DNA of 30,248 nucleotides from a virus: positions 1 through 30,248 of the IMG/VR virus record IMGVR_UViG_3300021964_000324. One strand, written 5' to 3'. The notes beneath the pieces are model-generated. The model was not told where the DNA came from. It ran no database searches and saw only the letters and a list, made by a program, of their open reading frames with translations. Position numbers and translations under genes: made by a program. How positions within the stretch are numbered: the stretch's first letter is position 1; each line of letters opens with the position of its first letter. This document shows positions 22,176 through 30,248 of the stretch, piece after piece.

Positions 22176-22192
22176 TATTAGTATTTATAGTT

Positions 22193-25100
22193 ATGGCAAG
22201 AGAAGTAGCAATTAAGTTAAAAGTTGATGGAACGGACCAAGCGGTTAAGAGCATTGACGATTTAGAAGCAGCAGTAGAACAATTAAGAGGAAAACTCAAA
22301 GGGACTGAAATAGGTTCACAAGAGTTTAAGAAATTATCTGGTGAACTACAGAATGCTGAAAGTAAATTAAAGACCTTAAACAAGTCGTTTGAGGGATTAG
22401 AGCCACAAGCCAAAGCAGAAGCATTTGTAAAGTTAGGTGAGGGTATTGCTGGTTCGTTTGCCATTGCTACCGCAGCCCTCACCGCTTTTGGTGTGGATAG
22501 TGAGGAGGTTGCCGAAGCCCAACTGGCAGTCAGTCAAGCACTCACAGCGGCTATCGGGTTCAGACAGATTGCTGAAGCGGGACTACAAGCCCAAGTGGTT
22601 GCTACGACCATATCACAGAAAGCGTATAACCTTGCGGCTGCTGCGGGTAATGCGACTACCAAAGCATTCTATACAACTATTGCGGCTAACCCTATTGGGG
22701 CAGTTGTGGTAGCCGTTGCCGCACTCGCTGCTGGTATCTATGCGTTGATAAAATCACAAGAGGAACAGATTGACGCCCAAGAGGAGGTCAATAAGGCAAT
22801 AGAGAAAGCAGAAGTAGATGCCGCAGGATACGGAACAGAATTGTTAGCATTACAAAAGACCATCAATGATGGTAATGCCAGTTTGGATGATAGACAACTC
22901 GCTCTGAATAGGTTAAAAACAATACTCCCTGAAGTAGAGGATGCTGAATTGGATAATGAGGACGCATTGAAAAAGGTAAACAAGGCGATTGAAAGAAACA
23001 TTCAACTATCTATCGCTCAAGCAAAAACAGAAGGTCTAAAACAATTCATCGTCGCAAAGACCAAAGAATTGATAGAACAACAAAATACCTCATTAGACGA
23101 TAATTTAAGTTTTTGGGAGGAAGCGGGTAATTACTTACTATATGGATACAACCCCGTGAGTGTTGCTGTTGCCAATTCAACTACTGCGATAACTAACTCA
23201 TTAGAGAAACAAAATGATATACAAAAACAAATCACTGCTGCGACAAAGGAATATGAAAAGGCGTTAAGAGCAGAATTAGAGGTTCAACAAGATGTTGATG
23301 AAGGGCGTGAGGACGCTGCTAAACGATTGAAAACACAAACGGAAAATACCAAGAAAGCCGAAAAGGCACTACAAGATTTGTTAAGACAAAGGGAGGAGAA
23401 TGTTAAGAGGTTGATTACTAATATCCAAGAATTGGGACAAGCCCTAAACTTTAATTATGGTAGACCAAAGATTTTAACAGACCTTGAGGAGTTGAATAAT
23501 CGTCTTATCGCATTACAAAAGGGAGACCCTACATTTGCTGAAGCGGTCAAAGAAACTTTTGGTGTTATTGTTAAAGGTGCTGCCGATGTCTTTGGAACAC
23601 AATACGATGAGTTCAGGGAAAGATTATCAAAGTCAGCACTTCAAGGCACAAAGGAGTTAGGTAAGACCATTGGGGACATTACCCGTGAAGCGGCTAATTT
23701 AGTCCAAGATGATAAAATTACCATTGAGGCATTCGTAGCATTACAAACTCTAACCAAAGAATACTCTAATTTCCAACAATTATTACTTGATACTCCACCT
23801 ATTACCGATACATTGGGTGATGTAGGTTATTTCAACGCATTGAAATCACAACTAATCCAAACGGGTCAAGTCATATTTGATGAGGTGAATGGTAAAATTG
23901 TCTTATTAGACCAAACGACAAAAGGATACCAAGATGCGTTATTGAACGGGTCAGATGATTTGGCAGCAGTTGAAGCAAAAATACAGAAGGCGATATTTGA
24001 TGGATTGATTGCTGAAGGTAAGACGGCTGATGAAGCCTTAAGGATTGCCGAGGTAAGAACAAAAGCCATCACCGAATTAGCATCGGCTATCGTAGTCCAA
24101 GAGGAACAGATTAGAGGTGTATTGTTTGAGAGCCAGAAACTCCAAGACAATTTAGCAGAAGGACAACTACAAGTCCTCAATACTACGAACGATGCGTATA
24201 AAAACTTTGTATTACAGAATACCGCATTATTGACGGATTACTACTCGGATATCTTACAAAAAGATGACGACTTGTTTGATAACCAATTCTACAATAGAAC
24301 GGAGTTAGCAGAATTGGACGACACCCTTACTAAACTTGGTTTAGAAAACAGAAGGGGATACTTCATCCAAAGAAAGATTGACGCAGAGGATATATTTGAC
24401 CTTGAGGTCTATTTGGCTCAACAGGGTGTATTCCTTGAGGATTTAACAGCGGAGGAAAAGATTGCTGTTATTGAAGCATTCTACGCAAAGAAAAAGGAAT
24501 TAAGAGACAAAGACGCACAAGAGGATAAGGAAGCATCAGAGGGTCTTATTGAAGGTATTTCTGATGGTCTACAACAGGTGGCTCAAGTAGCACAGACGGG
24601 GGTTCAAGTATTCCGTGAGTATGTATCCACCCAACTTACTTTACTACAAGAGGAGGAGGAAAGAATATTAGACCAAATCGTTGGTGATAGTGAGGAAGCG
24701 AACCAAAAGAGACTTGAGGTCCAAGAGGAATATGAGGCACAAAGAAAAGAAATCACCAAACAGGGTCAGTTAGCACAATTACAACTTACCCGTATACAAG
24801 CGGTAGCCAATGTTGCCGAAGCGATAACCAAAGCGTTGGCTGAAGGACCTGTTATCGGTCAGATATTAGCAGGTATTACCGCAGCACTTGGTGTGGCTCA
24901 AGTGGGTATCGTATCCAGTCAAATCAATCAAGTTAGGTCGTTAGCACGAGGTGGTCTATTACAAGGTCCAACACACGAAAATAATGGTATCCCATTAGCG
25001 GGTGGTGGTGTCGTTGCTGAAGGTGGTGAGGCTGTTATCAACAGACGAGGTAGTATTGACTATCGTGGATTACTCAACGAGGTTTCTATTAGTAGTGGTG

Positions 25101-25255
25101 GTGCTCCGATGGTGGCTTCATCGTTTGATGACGAGAGATTGATTGAGGCAATCAACAAGACCAATAGAACACCAATCAAGGCGTATGTATTGGAACAAGA
25201 TATAACCCGTAGTCAGAGTATAAACAAGAGGCTACAACAACTATCAAAAGTTTAA
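22193..25255 (+). CDS. Tail tape measure protein (1020 aa)
   Basis: A length-determining rod inside the tail that is injected with the DNA. It has heptad-rich coiled coil at the N-terminus (SIDDLEAAVEQLRGKLKGTE), hydrophobic segments at ~84-100, ~160-187 (NPIGAVVVAVAALAAGIYA) and ~885-911, long alternating Glu/Lys/Ala/Gln helices between them, and a Gly-rich C-terminal cap (GGLLQGPTHENNGIPLAGGG, EGGEAVINRRG) typical of tape measures. At about 0.15 nm per residue the tail would be near 150 nm. The start follows the TAGTATTTATAG element. The capsid block, not tail genes, follows it, an unusual arrangement. Confidence 0.92.
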   Translation: MAREVAIKLKVDGTDQAVKSIDDLEAAVEQLRGKLKGTEIGSQEFKKLSGELQNAESKLKTLNKSFEGLEPQAKAEAFVKLGEGIAGSFAIATAALTAFGVDSEEVAEAQLAVSQALTAAIGFRQIAEAGLQAQVVATTISQKAYNLAAAAGNATTKAFYTTIAANPIGAVVVAVAALAAGIYALIKSQEEQIDAQEEVNKAIEKAEVDAAGYGTELLALQKTINDGNASLDDRQLALNRLKTILPEVEDAELDNEDALKKVNKAIERNIQLSIAQAKTEGLKQFIVAKTKELIEQQNTSLDDNLSFWEEAGNYLLYGYNPVSVAVANSTTAITNSLEKQNDIQKQITAATKEYEKALRAELEVQQDVDEGREDAAKRLKTQTENTKKAEKALQDLLRQREENVKRLITNIQELGQALNFNYGRPKILTDLEELNNRLIALQKGDPTFAEAVKETFGVIVKGAADVFGTQYDEFRERLSKSALQGTKELGKTIGDITREAANLVQDDKITIEAFVALQTLTKEYSNFQQLLLDTPPITDTLGDVGYFNALKSQLIQTGQVIFDEVNGKIVLLDQTTKGYQDALLNGSDDLAAVEAKIQKAIFDGLIAEGKTADEALRIAEVRTKAITELASAIVVQEEQIRGVLFESQKLQDNLAEGQLQVLNTTNDAYKNFVLQNTALLTDYYSDILQKDDDLFDNQFYNRTELAELDDTLTKLGLENRRGYFIQRKIDAEDIFDLEVYLAQQGVFLEDLTAEEKIAVIEAFYAKKKELRDKDAQEDKEASEGLIEGISDGLQQVAQVAQTGVQVFREYVSTQLTLLQEEEERILDQIVGDSEEANQKRLEVQEEYEAQRKEITKQGQLAQLQLTRIQAVANVAEAITKALAEGPVIGQILAGITAALGVAQVGIVSSQINQVRSLARGGLLQGPTHENNGIPLAGGGVVAEGGEAVINRRGSIDYRGLLNEVSISSGGAPMVASSFDDERLIEAINKTNRTPIKAYVLEQDITRSQSINKRLQQLSKV

Positions 25256-25274
25256 CTATTTATAGATTATGATT
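25254..25274 (+). repeat. 21-bp exact repeat over a start codon, copy 2
   Basis: Identical to 3244-3264; the ATG within it starts the protease gene at 25269. The flanking bases differ, so the identity ends sharply at 21 bp. Confidence 0.6.
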
Positions 25275-27635
25275 AAGATTATTGATTTAGATATTGACGC
25301 ATTCCTTTCAGGGGAAACTCGTATTGATGAAGTAGGATTTGTCTTTTCACCAGCGACGGAGGTTGATTGGGTTTACTTCAATTCAACAGAACAACAATTT
25401 GAGAGTTATGATGACTACCCAAAGGCGGCATCAGAAAACGCATGTAAGGTCTTAAGATGGATTGACGAACACGGAAGGGATGAGGTTGATGGAATGACCC
25501 CAACAGGGTTAGCCAGAGCAAATCAATTATGTAATAGAGAAAAAATCAGTGAGGAAACAATCGCCAGAATGTCTGCGTTTGAGAGACACAGACAAAATGC
25601 TGAAATCAACCCTGAATACGAAGGGACGCCTTGGAAGGACAAGGGTTATGTCGCTTGGTTAGGATGGGGTGGTGATGAAGGTATAGCCTATGCTAAAAGA
25701 AAGTTAGAACAAATCAGAAACGAAAGGATGTCGTCCCAATGTGGTTGTCCTATCACCCACGACTTTGTGGATAGTGCTATGGGAATATCTGTTGGTGATT
25801 ATGTATCGTGGACTTATGCTGGTAGAGGTGATGATGCCGATAGAGGTAGAGGTCAAGTGAAGGACATACGAGTTGAAGGAGAGGTTAAAATCCCTGATAC
25901 GGACCTTACCCTTACCGCAACGGAGGAAAGACCCGTGGCGTTGATTGAAACGAAGGATGGAAAGGTTGTAGGTCAATACATTGATGGTGATATGAGAAAG
26001 ACACAGAAACCTGATGACTTTTCACACGATGAAACACACGCACTTATTGAAGCCGAGAGATTGGGTTGTAAAGGAGCCCACAAGATGGGTGATGTATGGC
26101 ACCCTTGTGAAACACACGAGGATTACGAACAAGCATTGGAAAACGAAAGAAGGTCTGATGAGGCAATGATTGAAGGGGTTATTGAAATCTTATTACAGAT
26201 TGAGGACCTTGAGAACAGAGCCAAAGTTGCCATTGATGTATTAAGAGATTTTGAGGTTGAAGGTGTCGTATATGACTTTGATGTATTCCTTGAAAGAATA
26301 GGGTTAGGTGGACCCGATTTGGAGTATCTGTGGGACGATACAATGGAGTTAGAAGACCTTTTAGATATGGGTTATGTAATTACAGAAGCAAGAGAAATAG
26401 ACCCCTCTATAATCGTTTCTGAATACAAGGATAGTTTCAGTGAAAAGAAAATCACGGAGGAACAATTCTATACTCTAACATCAAAACCAAACGAACCATC
26501 ATTATTGGATACACCATTTAGGTTAAGAAGGTATGTATACGCTATCGGTCCTCAAGGGGGACCAGACCTTATCCCAACATCAAGGGAGTTTTGTAGACGA
26601 ATGATGGGTAAGAGACAATTAGTATGGAGGTTTGAGGACCTACAACTATTATCGGCACAATTAAACTCACAAGATAGTGATAGAAAGATTATCCCAAGAC
26701 CCAAAGGTGCGTCAGTTGATGTCTTTATTTATCAAGGTGGCGCAAATTGTCGCCATCGCTTCCTTGAGTTATCATTAGACCCTGGTGAAAGAGTTAGTAA
26801 TAACAAACAAAGAGCAACCAAAAAGGCGGGTAGTGTATTAGACGCACCAGGTCAAGCAGGTAAAACAAACGAACCAGCACAGGTTGGAAGGGAAAGAAAC
26901 CCTCAAGTCGTTAGAGAGGAAAGTATGTCTTATGATACTGAAAATCTACAACCATACACCAAAGAGGATGATGAGGATATCTTGTTGAAAGATTTACCTA
27001 TTGGTTTCCTTCAGGGTGTCCCTGTTTATACTTCAGAGGTAGAGGCTAAATCCAAATCAACGGCTATGGGTTGTGAAGGTATCTACGAAAAAGTTGACTA
27101 TATGGGTGATGAAGCATTCAGACCTTGTAGAGCAAGAAACTCCAACGAGTTTAAGACGGAACACAAGTTTAAGTTGGATGATGAAAAGAGAATGATTTAC
27201 GCACCTGCGATGATACCTAATAAATTGATTAGAAGGTATGAGGAAGGGGAAGGTGAATACTTCGTTCGTTTTAGTAAAGAGGCTATTGAACGAGGAGCCC
27301 ACAAGTTTTTGGCAGAAGGTAGAACGAAGCCAGAGTTTGTGAACTACGAACATACGGACACAAAGTTTGACGACATCTGGCTTGTAGAGAGTTGGATAGT
27401 CGGAGACGAGGAGGATAAGATTTATGACTATGGTTATAGCCGTGAGGATGTCCCTTCAGGTTCGTGGGTTGTAGGATATAAAGTGGAGAATGATGACCTA
27501 TGGGAAAATTATGTAAAGAAAGGTCTAATCAAAGCAGTAAGTGTTGAGGGACTATTTGATATGAGTTTCAATTCACAAAAGGCTGATGAGTATTTATTGA
27601 ATAAGGTAATAAACATATTAAATCAAGTAGATTAG
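25269..27635 (+). CDS. XkdF-type capsid maturation protease with four inserted domains (788 aa)
   Basis: The C-terminal part (~580-770) fits phage serine protease XkdF (PF14550): MIYAPAMIPNKLI, GEYFVRFSKEAIERG, NYEHTD (candidate catalytic H695), VESWIVGDEEDK, WVVGYKVEND and GLIKAVSVEGLF (candidate S758). The N-terminal RIDEVGFVFSPATEVDWVYF (~18-37) resembles the first strand pair of the same fold. Between them lie a 'GLARANQL...ISEETIARMSAFERHRQ' domain (~51-151), an SH3/tudor-like VGDYVSWTYAGRG...GQVKDI domain (~173-237), a GC.GAH....PC..HE motif (~267-290) and a 'SREFCRRMM...YQGGANCRHRF' domain (~417-505). XkdF itself is about 270 aa. Scaffold and capsid genes follow. Confidence 0.75.
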   Translation: MIKIIDLDIDAFLSGETRIDEVGFVFSPATEVDWVYFNSTEQQFESYDDYPKAASENACKVLRWIDEHGRDEVDGMTPTGLARANQLCNREKISEETIARMSAFERHRQNAEINPEYEGTPWKDKGYVAWLGWGGDEGIAYAKRKLEQIRNERMSSQCGCPITHDFVDSAMGISVGDYVSWTYAGRGDDADRGRGQVKDIRVEGEVKIPDTDLTLTATEERPVALIETKDGKVVGQYIDGDMRKTQKPDDFSHDETHALIEAERLGCKGAHKMGDVWHPCETHEDYEQALENERRSDEAMIEGVIEILLQIEDLENRAKVAIDVLRDFEVEGVVYDFDVFLERIGLGGPDLEYLWDDTMELEDLLDMGYVITEAREIDPSIIVSEYKDSFSEKKITEEQFYTLTSKPNEPSLLDTPFRLRRYVYAIGPQGGPDLIPTSREFCRRMMGKRQLVWRFEDLQLLSAQLNSQDSDRKIIPRPKGASVDVFIYQGGANCRHRFLELSLDPGERVSNNKQRATKKAGSVLDAPGQAGKTNEPAQVGRERNPQVVREESMSYDTENLQPYTKEDDEDILLKDLPIGFLQGVPVYTSEVEAKSKSTAMGCEGIYEKVDYMGDEAFRPCRARNSNEFKTEHKFKLDDEKRMIYAPAMIPNKLIRRYEEGEGEYFVRFSKEAIERGAHKFLAEGRTKPEFVNYEHTDTKFDDIWLVESWIVGDEEDKIYDYGYSREDVPSGSWVVGYKVENDDLWENYVKKGLIKAVSVEGLFDMSFNSQKADEYLLNKVINILNQVD

Positions 27636-27639
27636 AATT

Positions 27640-28224
27640 ATGAACGCATCAGAAGCAATCAACAAGATTAAGACGATGTTAGGTTTGGAGTTTTCATCTG
27701 AAACTACCGAGACAACTACACAAGAGTTCGCAACTACAGAATTGACTGACGGCACAAAAATCACCAACGATAAAGAAGGTGAGTTTGAGTTGGGAGACAA
27801 AATCTATGTAGTCGCTGACGACGCAACACTTTCACCAGCACCTGCTGGCGAGCACACATTGAGAGATGGTTATGTTGTTGTTGTAGACGAGGAAGGAACA
27901 CTTATTGAAATCCGTGTCCCTGATAGTGAGGATGTAGCAGATGTAGTAGACGAAAGTGCTACTGCTGACGAGGAAATGGCAGAGGAAACAACTGAACTTA
28001 ATTTTGAGGAGGAATTAAATAACATCAAGTCCTCTATTGAAACGATGTTAAAAATTATGGAAGCACAATCGGCTGATTTTGCCGCTCACATTGAGGAGGT
28101 AAAGAACGAGGTTGAGGCATTCAAGTCCGCCCCACAACACAAGGGCATAACTGAAAAGAAAGATATTAAAGAAAACTTTTCAGATTACAGATTGACTATG
28201 TTGAAAAAACATATTCAGAAATAA
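27640..28224 (+). CDS. Capsid scaffolding protein (194 aa)
   Basis: An acidic protein placed between the protease and the capsid gene. The N-terminus (NASEAINKIKTMLGLEF) is followed by a Thr/Glu-rich stretch, a small beta module (ELGDKIYVVADD..LSPAPAGEHTL-RDGYVVVVDEEGTLIEI, ~47-98) and a coiled-coil region (EEELNNIKSSIETMLKIMEA...FAAHIEEVKNEVEAF, ~123-163) with a basic C-terminus (LTMLKKHIQK) like those that dock to the capsid protein. Short acidic coiled-coil proteins in this slot are scaffolds removed by the maturation protease. The assignment rests on composition and order. Confidence 0.72.
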   Translation: MNASEAINKIKTMLGLEFSSETTETTTQEFATTELTDGTKITNDKEGEFELGDKIYVVADDATLSPAPAGEHTLRDGYVVVVDEEGTLIEIRVPDSEDVADVVDESATADEEMAEETTELNFEEELNNIKSSIETMLKIMEAQSADFAAHIEEVKNEVEAFKSAPQHKGITEKKDIKENFSDYRLTMLKKHIQK

Positions 28225-28252
28225 TAAATTAAAATAGAAAATAATTATCAAA

Positions 28253-29173
28253 ATGAAAAAAAATTTCAACTTTGACTATGACCTAACAGGTTTAGCAGCA
28301 TGGACGCGCGAGAGTGCTGACGAAATGTTGTTGAAAGAAGTATTAGGTCTTACTCTACCACGCTATGCGTCGGTAAGAGCAAACATTAGAGGGACTGAAA
28401 AAGTGCCTTTTATGACTAACTCATTGGTATTCCAAGACGGAAAATCTTGTGGGTTTAACTCAACTGGTTCAACTACAATAGACCAAGTTTTGATTGAGAC
28501 GGCAACAGAAAAGGTAAATCTTCAACTTTGTCCTTACGAATTATACGATGTATTCTTAACACAGAGATTAAGAGCAACTAATTTCCAAGAGGAAGTGCCA
28601 TTTGAGGCACAATTAGTCCAAGATGTTGCTAACAGAATGGCTAACAGAATGGAAATCCAATTATTCCAAGCAACTAAAGCAGGTGGTGATGATTTCAATG
28701 GTGTTGACGCTTTAATCGTTACTGGTAATGGTGCTACTCAAATCACTTACTCTGCTGCTTCAGTAGACAGCGTTGCTAAATTGATTGAGAATATCCCATC
28801 AAATGTAATTCACAGAAACGATTTAGCAGTAATGTTAAATTACTCTGACTATCGTGCTTATGTAAACTCATTAAGAGAAAACAGCACACTTAATTTATTT
28901 GCGTTTGACGACGCAGGTGCTATGGAAGGACAAGAGTTCGTTGTATACGCACCTGGAACTCGTATTCCTGTAATCCCAAGTGAAGGTGTCCCTGCTTCTA
29001 CAATGTATGCTGGTCCTGCTTCATATATCCAAGTTGGTATGAACTCAACTGATAGCAATGGTATGTCTATCAAAGCGTTCTACGATGAAGGTGAGGATGT
29101 AGTTAAGGTAATCGGTCGTATGACTTACGGAGTTGGTATTTTTGATATCGCTTCTTTCGTGGTAGCACGATAA
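28253..29173 (+). CDS. Major capsid protein, HK97-fold candidate (306 aa)
   Basis: Follows protease and scaffold in the usual order. An N-terminal helical arm (LAAWTRESADEMLLKEVLG) is followed by the E-loop-like KVPFMTNSLVFQDGKSC, a spine-helix region (QLVQDVANRMANRMEIQLFQAT), the P-domain (VIHRNDLAVMLNYSDYRAYVNSL) and a C-terminal MYAGPASYIQVGMNSTDSN with beta strands. Length is normal for an HK97-fold capsid protein. The AT-rich leader and high-expression codon pattern (common preferred codons such as GGT, GAA) fit an abundant protein. No decoration protein was identified next to it. Confidence 0.82.
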   Translation: MKKNFNFDYDLTGLAAWTRESADEMLLKEVLGLTLPRYASVRANIRGTEKVPFMTNSLVFQDGKSCGFNSTGSTTIDQVLIETATEKVNLQLCPYELYDVFLTQRLRATNFQEEVPFEAQLVQDVANRMANRMEIQLFQATKAGGDDFNGVDALIVTGNGATQITYSAASVDSVAKLIENIPSNVIHRNDLAVMLNYSDYRAYVNSLRENSTLNLFAFDDAGAMEGQEFVVYAPGTRIPVIPSEGVPASTMYAGPASYIQVGMNSTDSNGMSIKAFYDEGEDVVKVIGRMTYGVGIFDIASFVVAR

Positions 29174-29202
29174 CAAATAAATTAAATTAAAAAATAAATA
29201 AT

Positions 29203-29739
29203 ATGTCTTGTTTTATTACAGAAGGTTATAGTTTAGATTGTCGTAATGCGTCGTTAGGTGGATTGAAGGCAATTTGGATTTTGGGTAATAGTGGTAATAC
29301 TATTTCATCTACAACACAAGACGCTGATGGTAAATATACATCAATTAGCGGGACAGGGACTTTCTACAAGTTTCAACTTGCTAAAGCATCATCGTCTTTT
29401 GAGGAAGCGATTAGTGTAAACACAACGGCACAATCTGTGGCGTTTACTCCAACACTAACTTTGAGTTTCCCTAAATTAGACCAATCATTGAGAAACACTT
29501 TCTTTGAGTTGGTTAAACAAAATGAAATCTACGCAGTAGTTTTAGATAACAATGGTCGTTATTGGTTAGTAGCACCAGAGAACGGATTATCAGCAGATAG
29601 TGGTTCAATGGTTTCAGGTCTTGGCTTGACTGACCTTAATGGTGTGAATGCGTTAGTTTTAGCAGGTGGTGAACCTTCACCATCAGCAGAGATTGACGAT
29701 ATCACAACAGCGTTTGCTGGTATCACATTCAATGCGTAA
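29203..29739 (+). CDS. Tail tube-like / major structural protein (178 aa)
   Basis: The layout (CFITEGYSLDCRNASLGGLKAIWI, then GTGTFYKFQLAKASSSFEEAISV, LRNTFFELVKQNEIYAVVLDNNGRYWLV, and GLGLTDLNGVNALVLAGGEP) recurs downstream of the capsid gene in Bacteroidota siphoviruses. The beta-rich sequence and length suit a tail tube or major tail protein; there is no other tube candidate in the window. The gene is closed by the terminator at 29758. Role inferred from family resemblance and elimination. Confidence 0.6.
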   Translation: MSCFITEGYSLDCRNASLGGLKAIWILGNSGNTISSTTQDADGKYTSISGTGTFYKFQLAKASSSFEEAISVNTTAQSVAFTPTLTLSFPKLDQSLRNTFFELVKQNEIYAVVLDNNGRYWLVAPENGLSADSGSMVSGLGLTDLNGVNALVLAGGEPSPSAEIDDITTAFAGITFNA

Positions 29740-29757
29740 TTGATATTCAATAATAAT

Positions 29758-29784
29758 GGGGAGGGTTTAGGTCCTCCCCTTTTT
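29758..29784 (+). terminator. Strong intrinsic terminator after the capsid/tail-tube block
   Basis: GGGGAGG-GTTTAGGT-CCTCCCC (7-bp perfect stem, 8-nt loop) followed by TTTTT. It ends the long rightward operon that begins near 10810. Confidence 0.9.
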
Positions 29785-29800
29785 AGCCAAAAAAAATAAT

Positions 29801-29977
29801 ATGGGAAAGATAGATAACTTTTTAGGTAAATGGGCGAGTAGAAAATTACTTGTCTTTTTCATCGCTACGATATTATCATTTTCAGGTGATATAAACTCTG
29901 CTGATTGGACTTACATTGCTGTGGCATATATTGGTTCACAAGCGTTGGTAGATTTGATGGGTAAATACAAAAGATAA
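29801..29977 (+). CDS. Small two-span membrane protein, holin candidate (58 aa)
   Basis: ATG at 29801 to TAA at 29977. MGKIDNFLGKWASRKL is a charged N-terminus, followed by a hydrophobic helix (LLVFFIATILSFSG), a short polar loop (DINSADW), a second hydrophobic helix (TYIAVAYIGSQALVDLM) and a basic end (GKYKR). Small phage proteins with 'SRK(L/F)...TW..I...Y(I/L)G...' are common in lysis-like positions and generally called holin-like. No endolysin is adjacent. It sits between the capsid-block terminator and the adhesin genes. Confidence 0.6.
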   Translation: MGKIDNFLGKWASRKLLVFFIATILSFSGDINSADWTYIAVAYIGSQALVDLMGKYKR

Positions 29978-29982
29978 GAGTT

Positions 29983-30248
29983 ATGAGATGGAATGGTAGA
30001 AACTTTAGACCCGTATTAGGAACAGGTAGAAGGTCAGCACAACCTCAAACTCAACAGGTTGGAGCAAGGAAAATGAAATTGGTAGGTTCAATATTTATGG
30101 GTGCTGGTGAGACGACACCTACACCTCCATCACCTTATGACCCTGACGCACAAGCATTCTTTACCGCAGTTGAGGGTGGTGGTGATACACTAACAACAAC
30201 AGAAAAAGAGGCAACTAATCAACTTGTATTAGACTTAAAATCAGCATC
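29983..30248 (+). CDS. Tail adhesin, N-terminal part (3' end outside window)
   Basis: ATG at 29983; 88 complete residues plus two bases before the window ends. The N-terminus is basic (MRWNGRNFRPVLGTGRRSAQ), then a minimal PT linker (ETTPTPPSPYDPDAQ) and the start of the same head domain as the 339-aa adhesin (AQAFFTAVEGGGDTLTTTEK...VLDLKSA). Aligned to that paralogue, about 18 residues are needed before the HKWN at window base 1, so this is very likely the same gene as 1-624 across the window join. Its N-terminal anchor is unlike the FRNTD module of the other adhesins. Confidence 0.7.
   Translation, partial: MRWNGRNFRPVLGTGRRSAQPQTQQVGARKMKLVGSIFMGAGETTPTPPSPYDPDAQAFFTAVEGGGDTLTTTEKEATNQLVLDLKSA

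Noticed and set aside
22120-23001. Minus-strand ORFs of 87-120 aa under the tape measure gene
   Set aside because: Ser/Ala-rich shadows of a long, strongly supported gene; no independent start context or motif.

Overview
The window is almost wall-to-wall phage coding sequence: about 44 genes in 30.2 kb, AT-rich (roughly 38% GC by eye) and with very short intergenic gaps. It looks like a nearly complete genome of a siphovirus infecting a Bacteroidota (flavobacteria-like) host. Three things support that host. The early-region promoters have the Bacteroidota form TTTG-n19/20-TAnnTTTG. Starts generally lack Shine-Dalgarno sequences and sit behind A/C- or A/T-rich leaders. Many structural proteins belong to types typical of Bacteroidota phages (DUF6712-like connector, XkdF-type protease with inserts, PT-rich tail adhesins). 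No tRNA, rRNA, IS element, integrase or host gene was recognised. The two ends fall inside what looks like one adhesin gene, so the contig is probably a circular or circularly permuted genome lacking only about 55 bp.

Layout. 1-3243: tail adhesin cassette, with modular Pro-Thr-linked proteins alternating with small accessory proteins. 3259-5510: a tail/virion protein, the portal, a head-tail connector and a small membrane protein, closed by a terminator. 5555-9448: an accessory/early region of small, mostly unknown proteins, many with their own promoter; in several places a hairpin or terminator is nested inside the spacer of the next promoter. 9460-10697 (minus strand): a winged-helix replication-initiator candidate carrying iteron-like and AT-rich repeats (candidate origin), followed by two related small zinc-ribbon proteins behind a structured leader. 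10810-13838: an HTH protein, several small conserved phage proteins, TerS, a ribbon-helix-helix-like peptide and TerL. 13835-22175: tail assembly chaperone with a programmed -1 frameshift, a tail-terminator-like protein fused to a PT stalk, a fibre, a gp10-like tail completion protein and two large distal tail/baseplate proteins. 22193-25255: tape measure. 25269-29739: capsid protease, scaffold, major capsid protein and a tail-tube-like protein, ended by a terminator. 29801-end: a holin-like protein and the start of the adhesin that resumes at position 1.

How it works together. TerS/TerL package DNA through the portal. The XkdF-type protease, scaffold and HK97-like capsid protein build the head. 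The DUF6712-like and gp10-like proteins join head to tail. The chaperone (G/GT) and the 1020-aa tape measure build a long flexible tail, predicted near 150 nm at the usual ~0.15 nm per residue, and the PT-linked adhesins make host contact. There is no sheath gene. No DNA polymerase, helicase, primase, integrase or recognisable peptidoglycan hydrolase was found, so replication must lean on the host and lysis is unexplained. Gene order is unusual: portal and connector lie across the genome from TerL, and the protease-scaffold-capsid block follows the tape measure.
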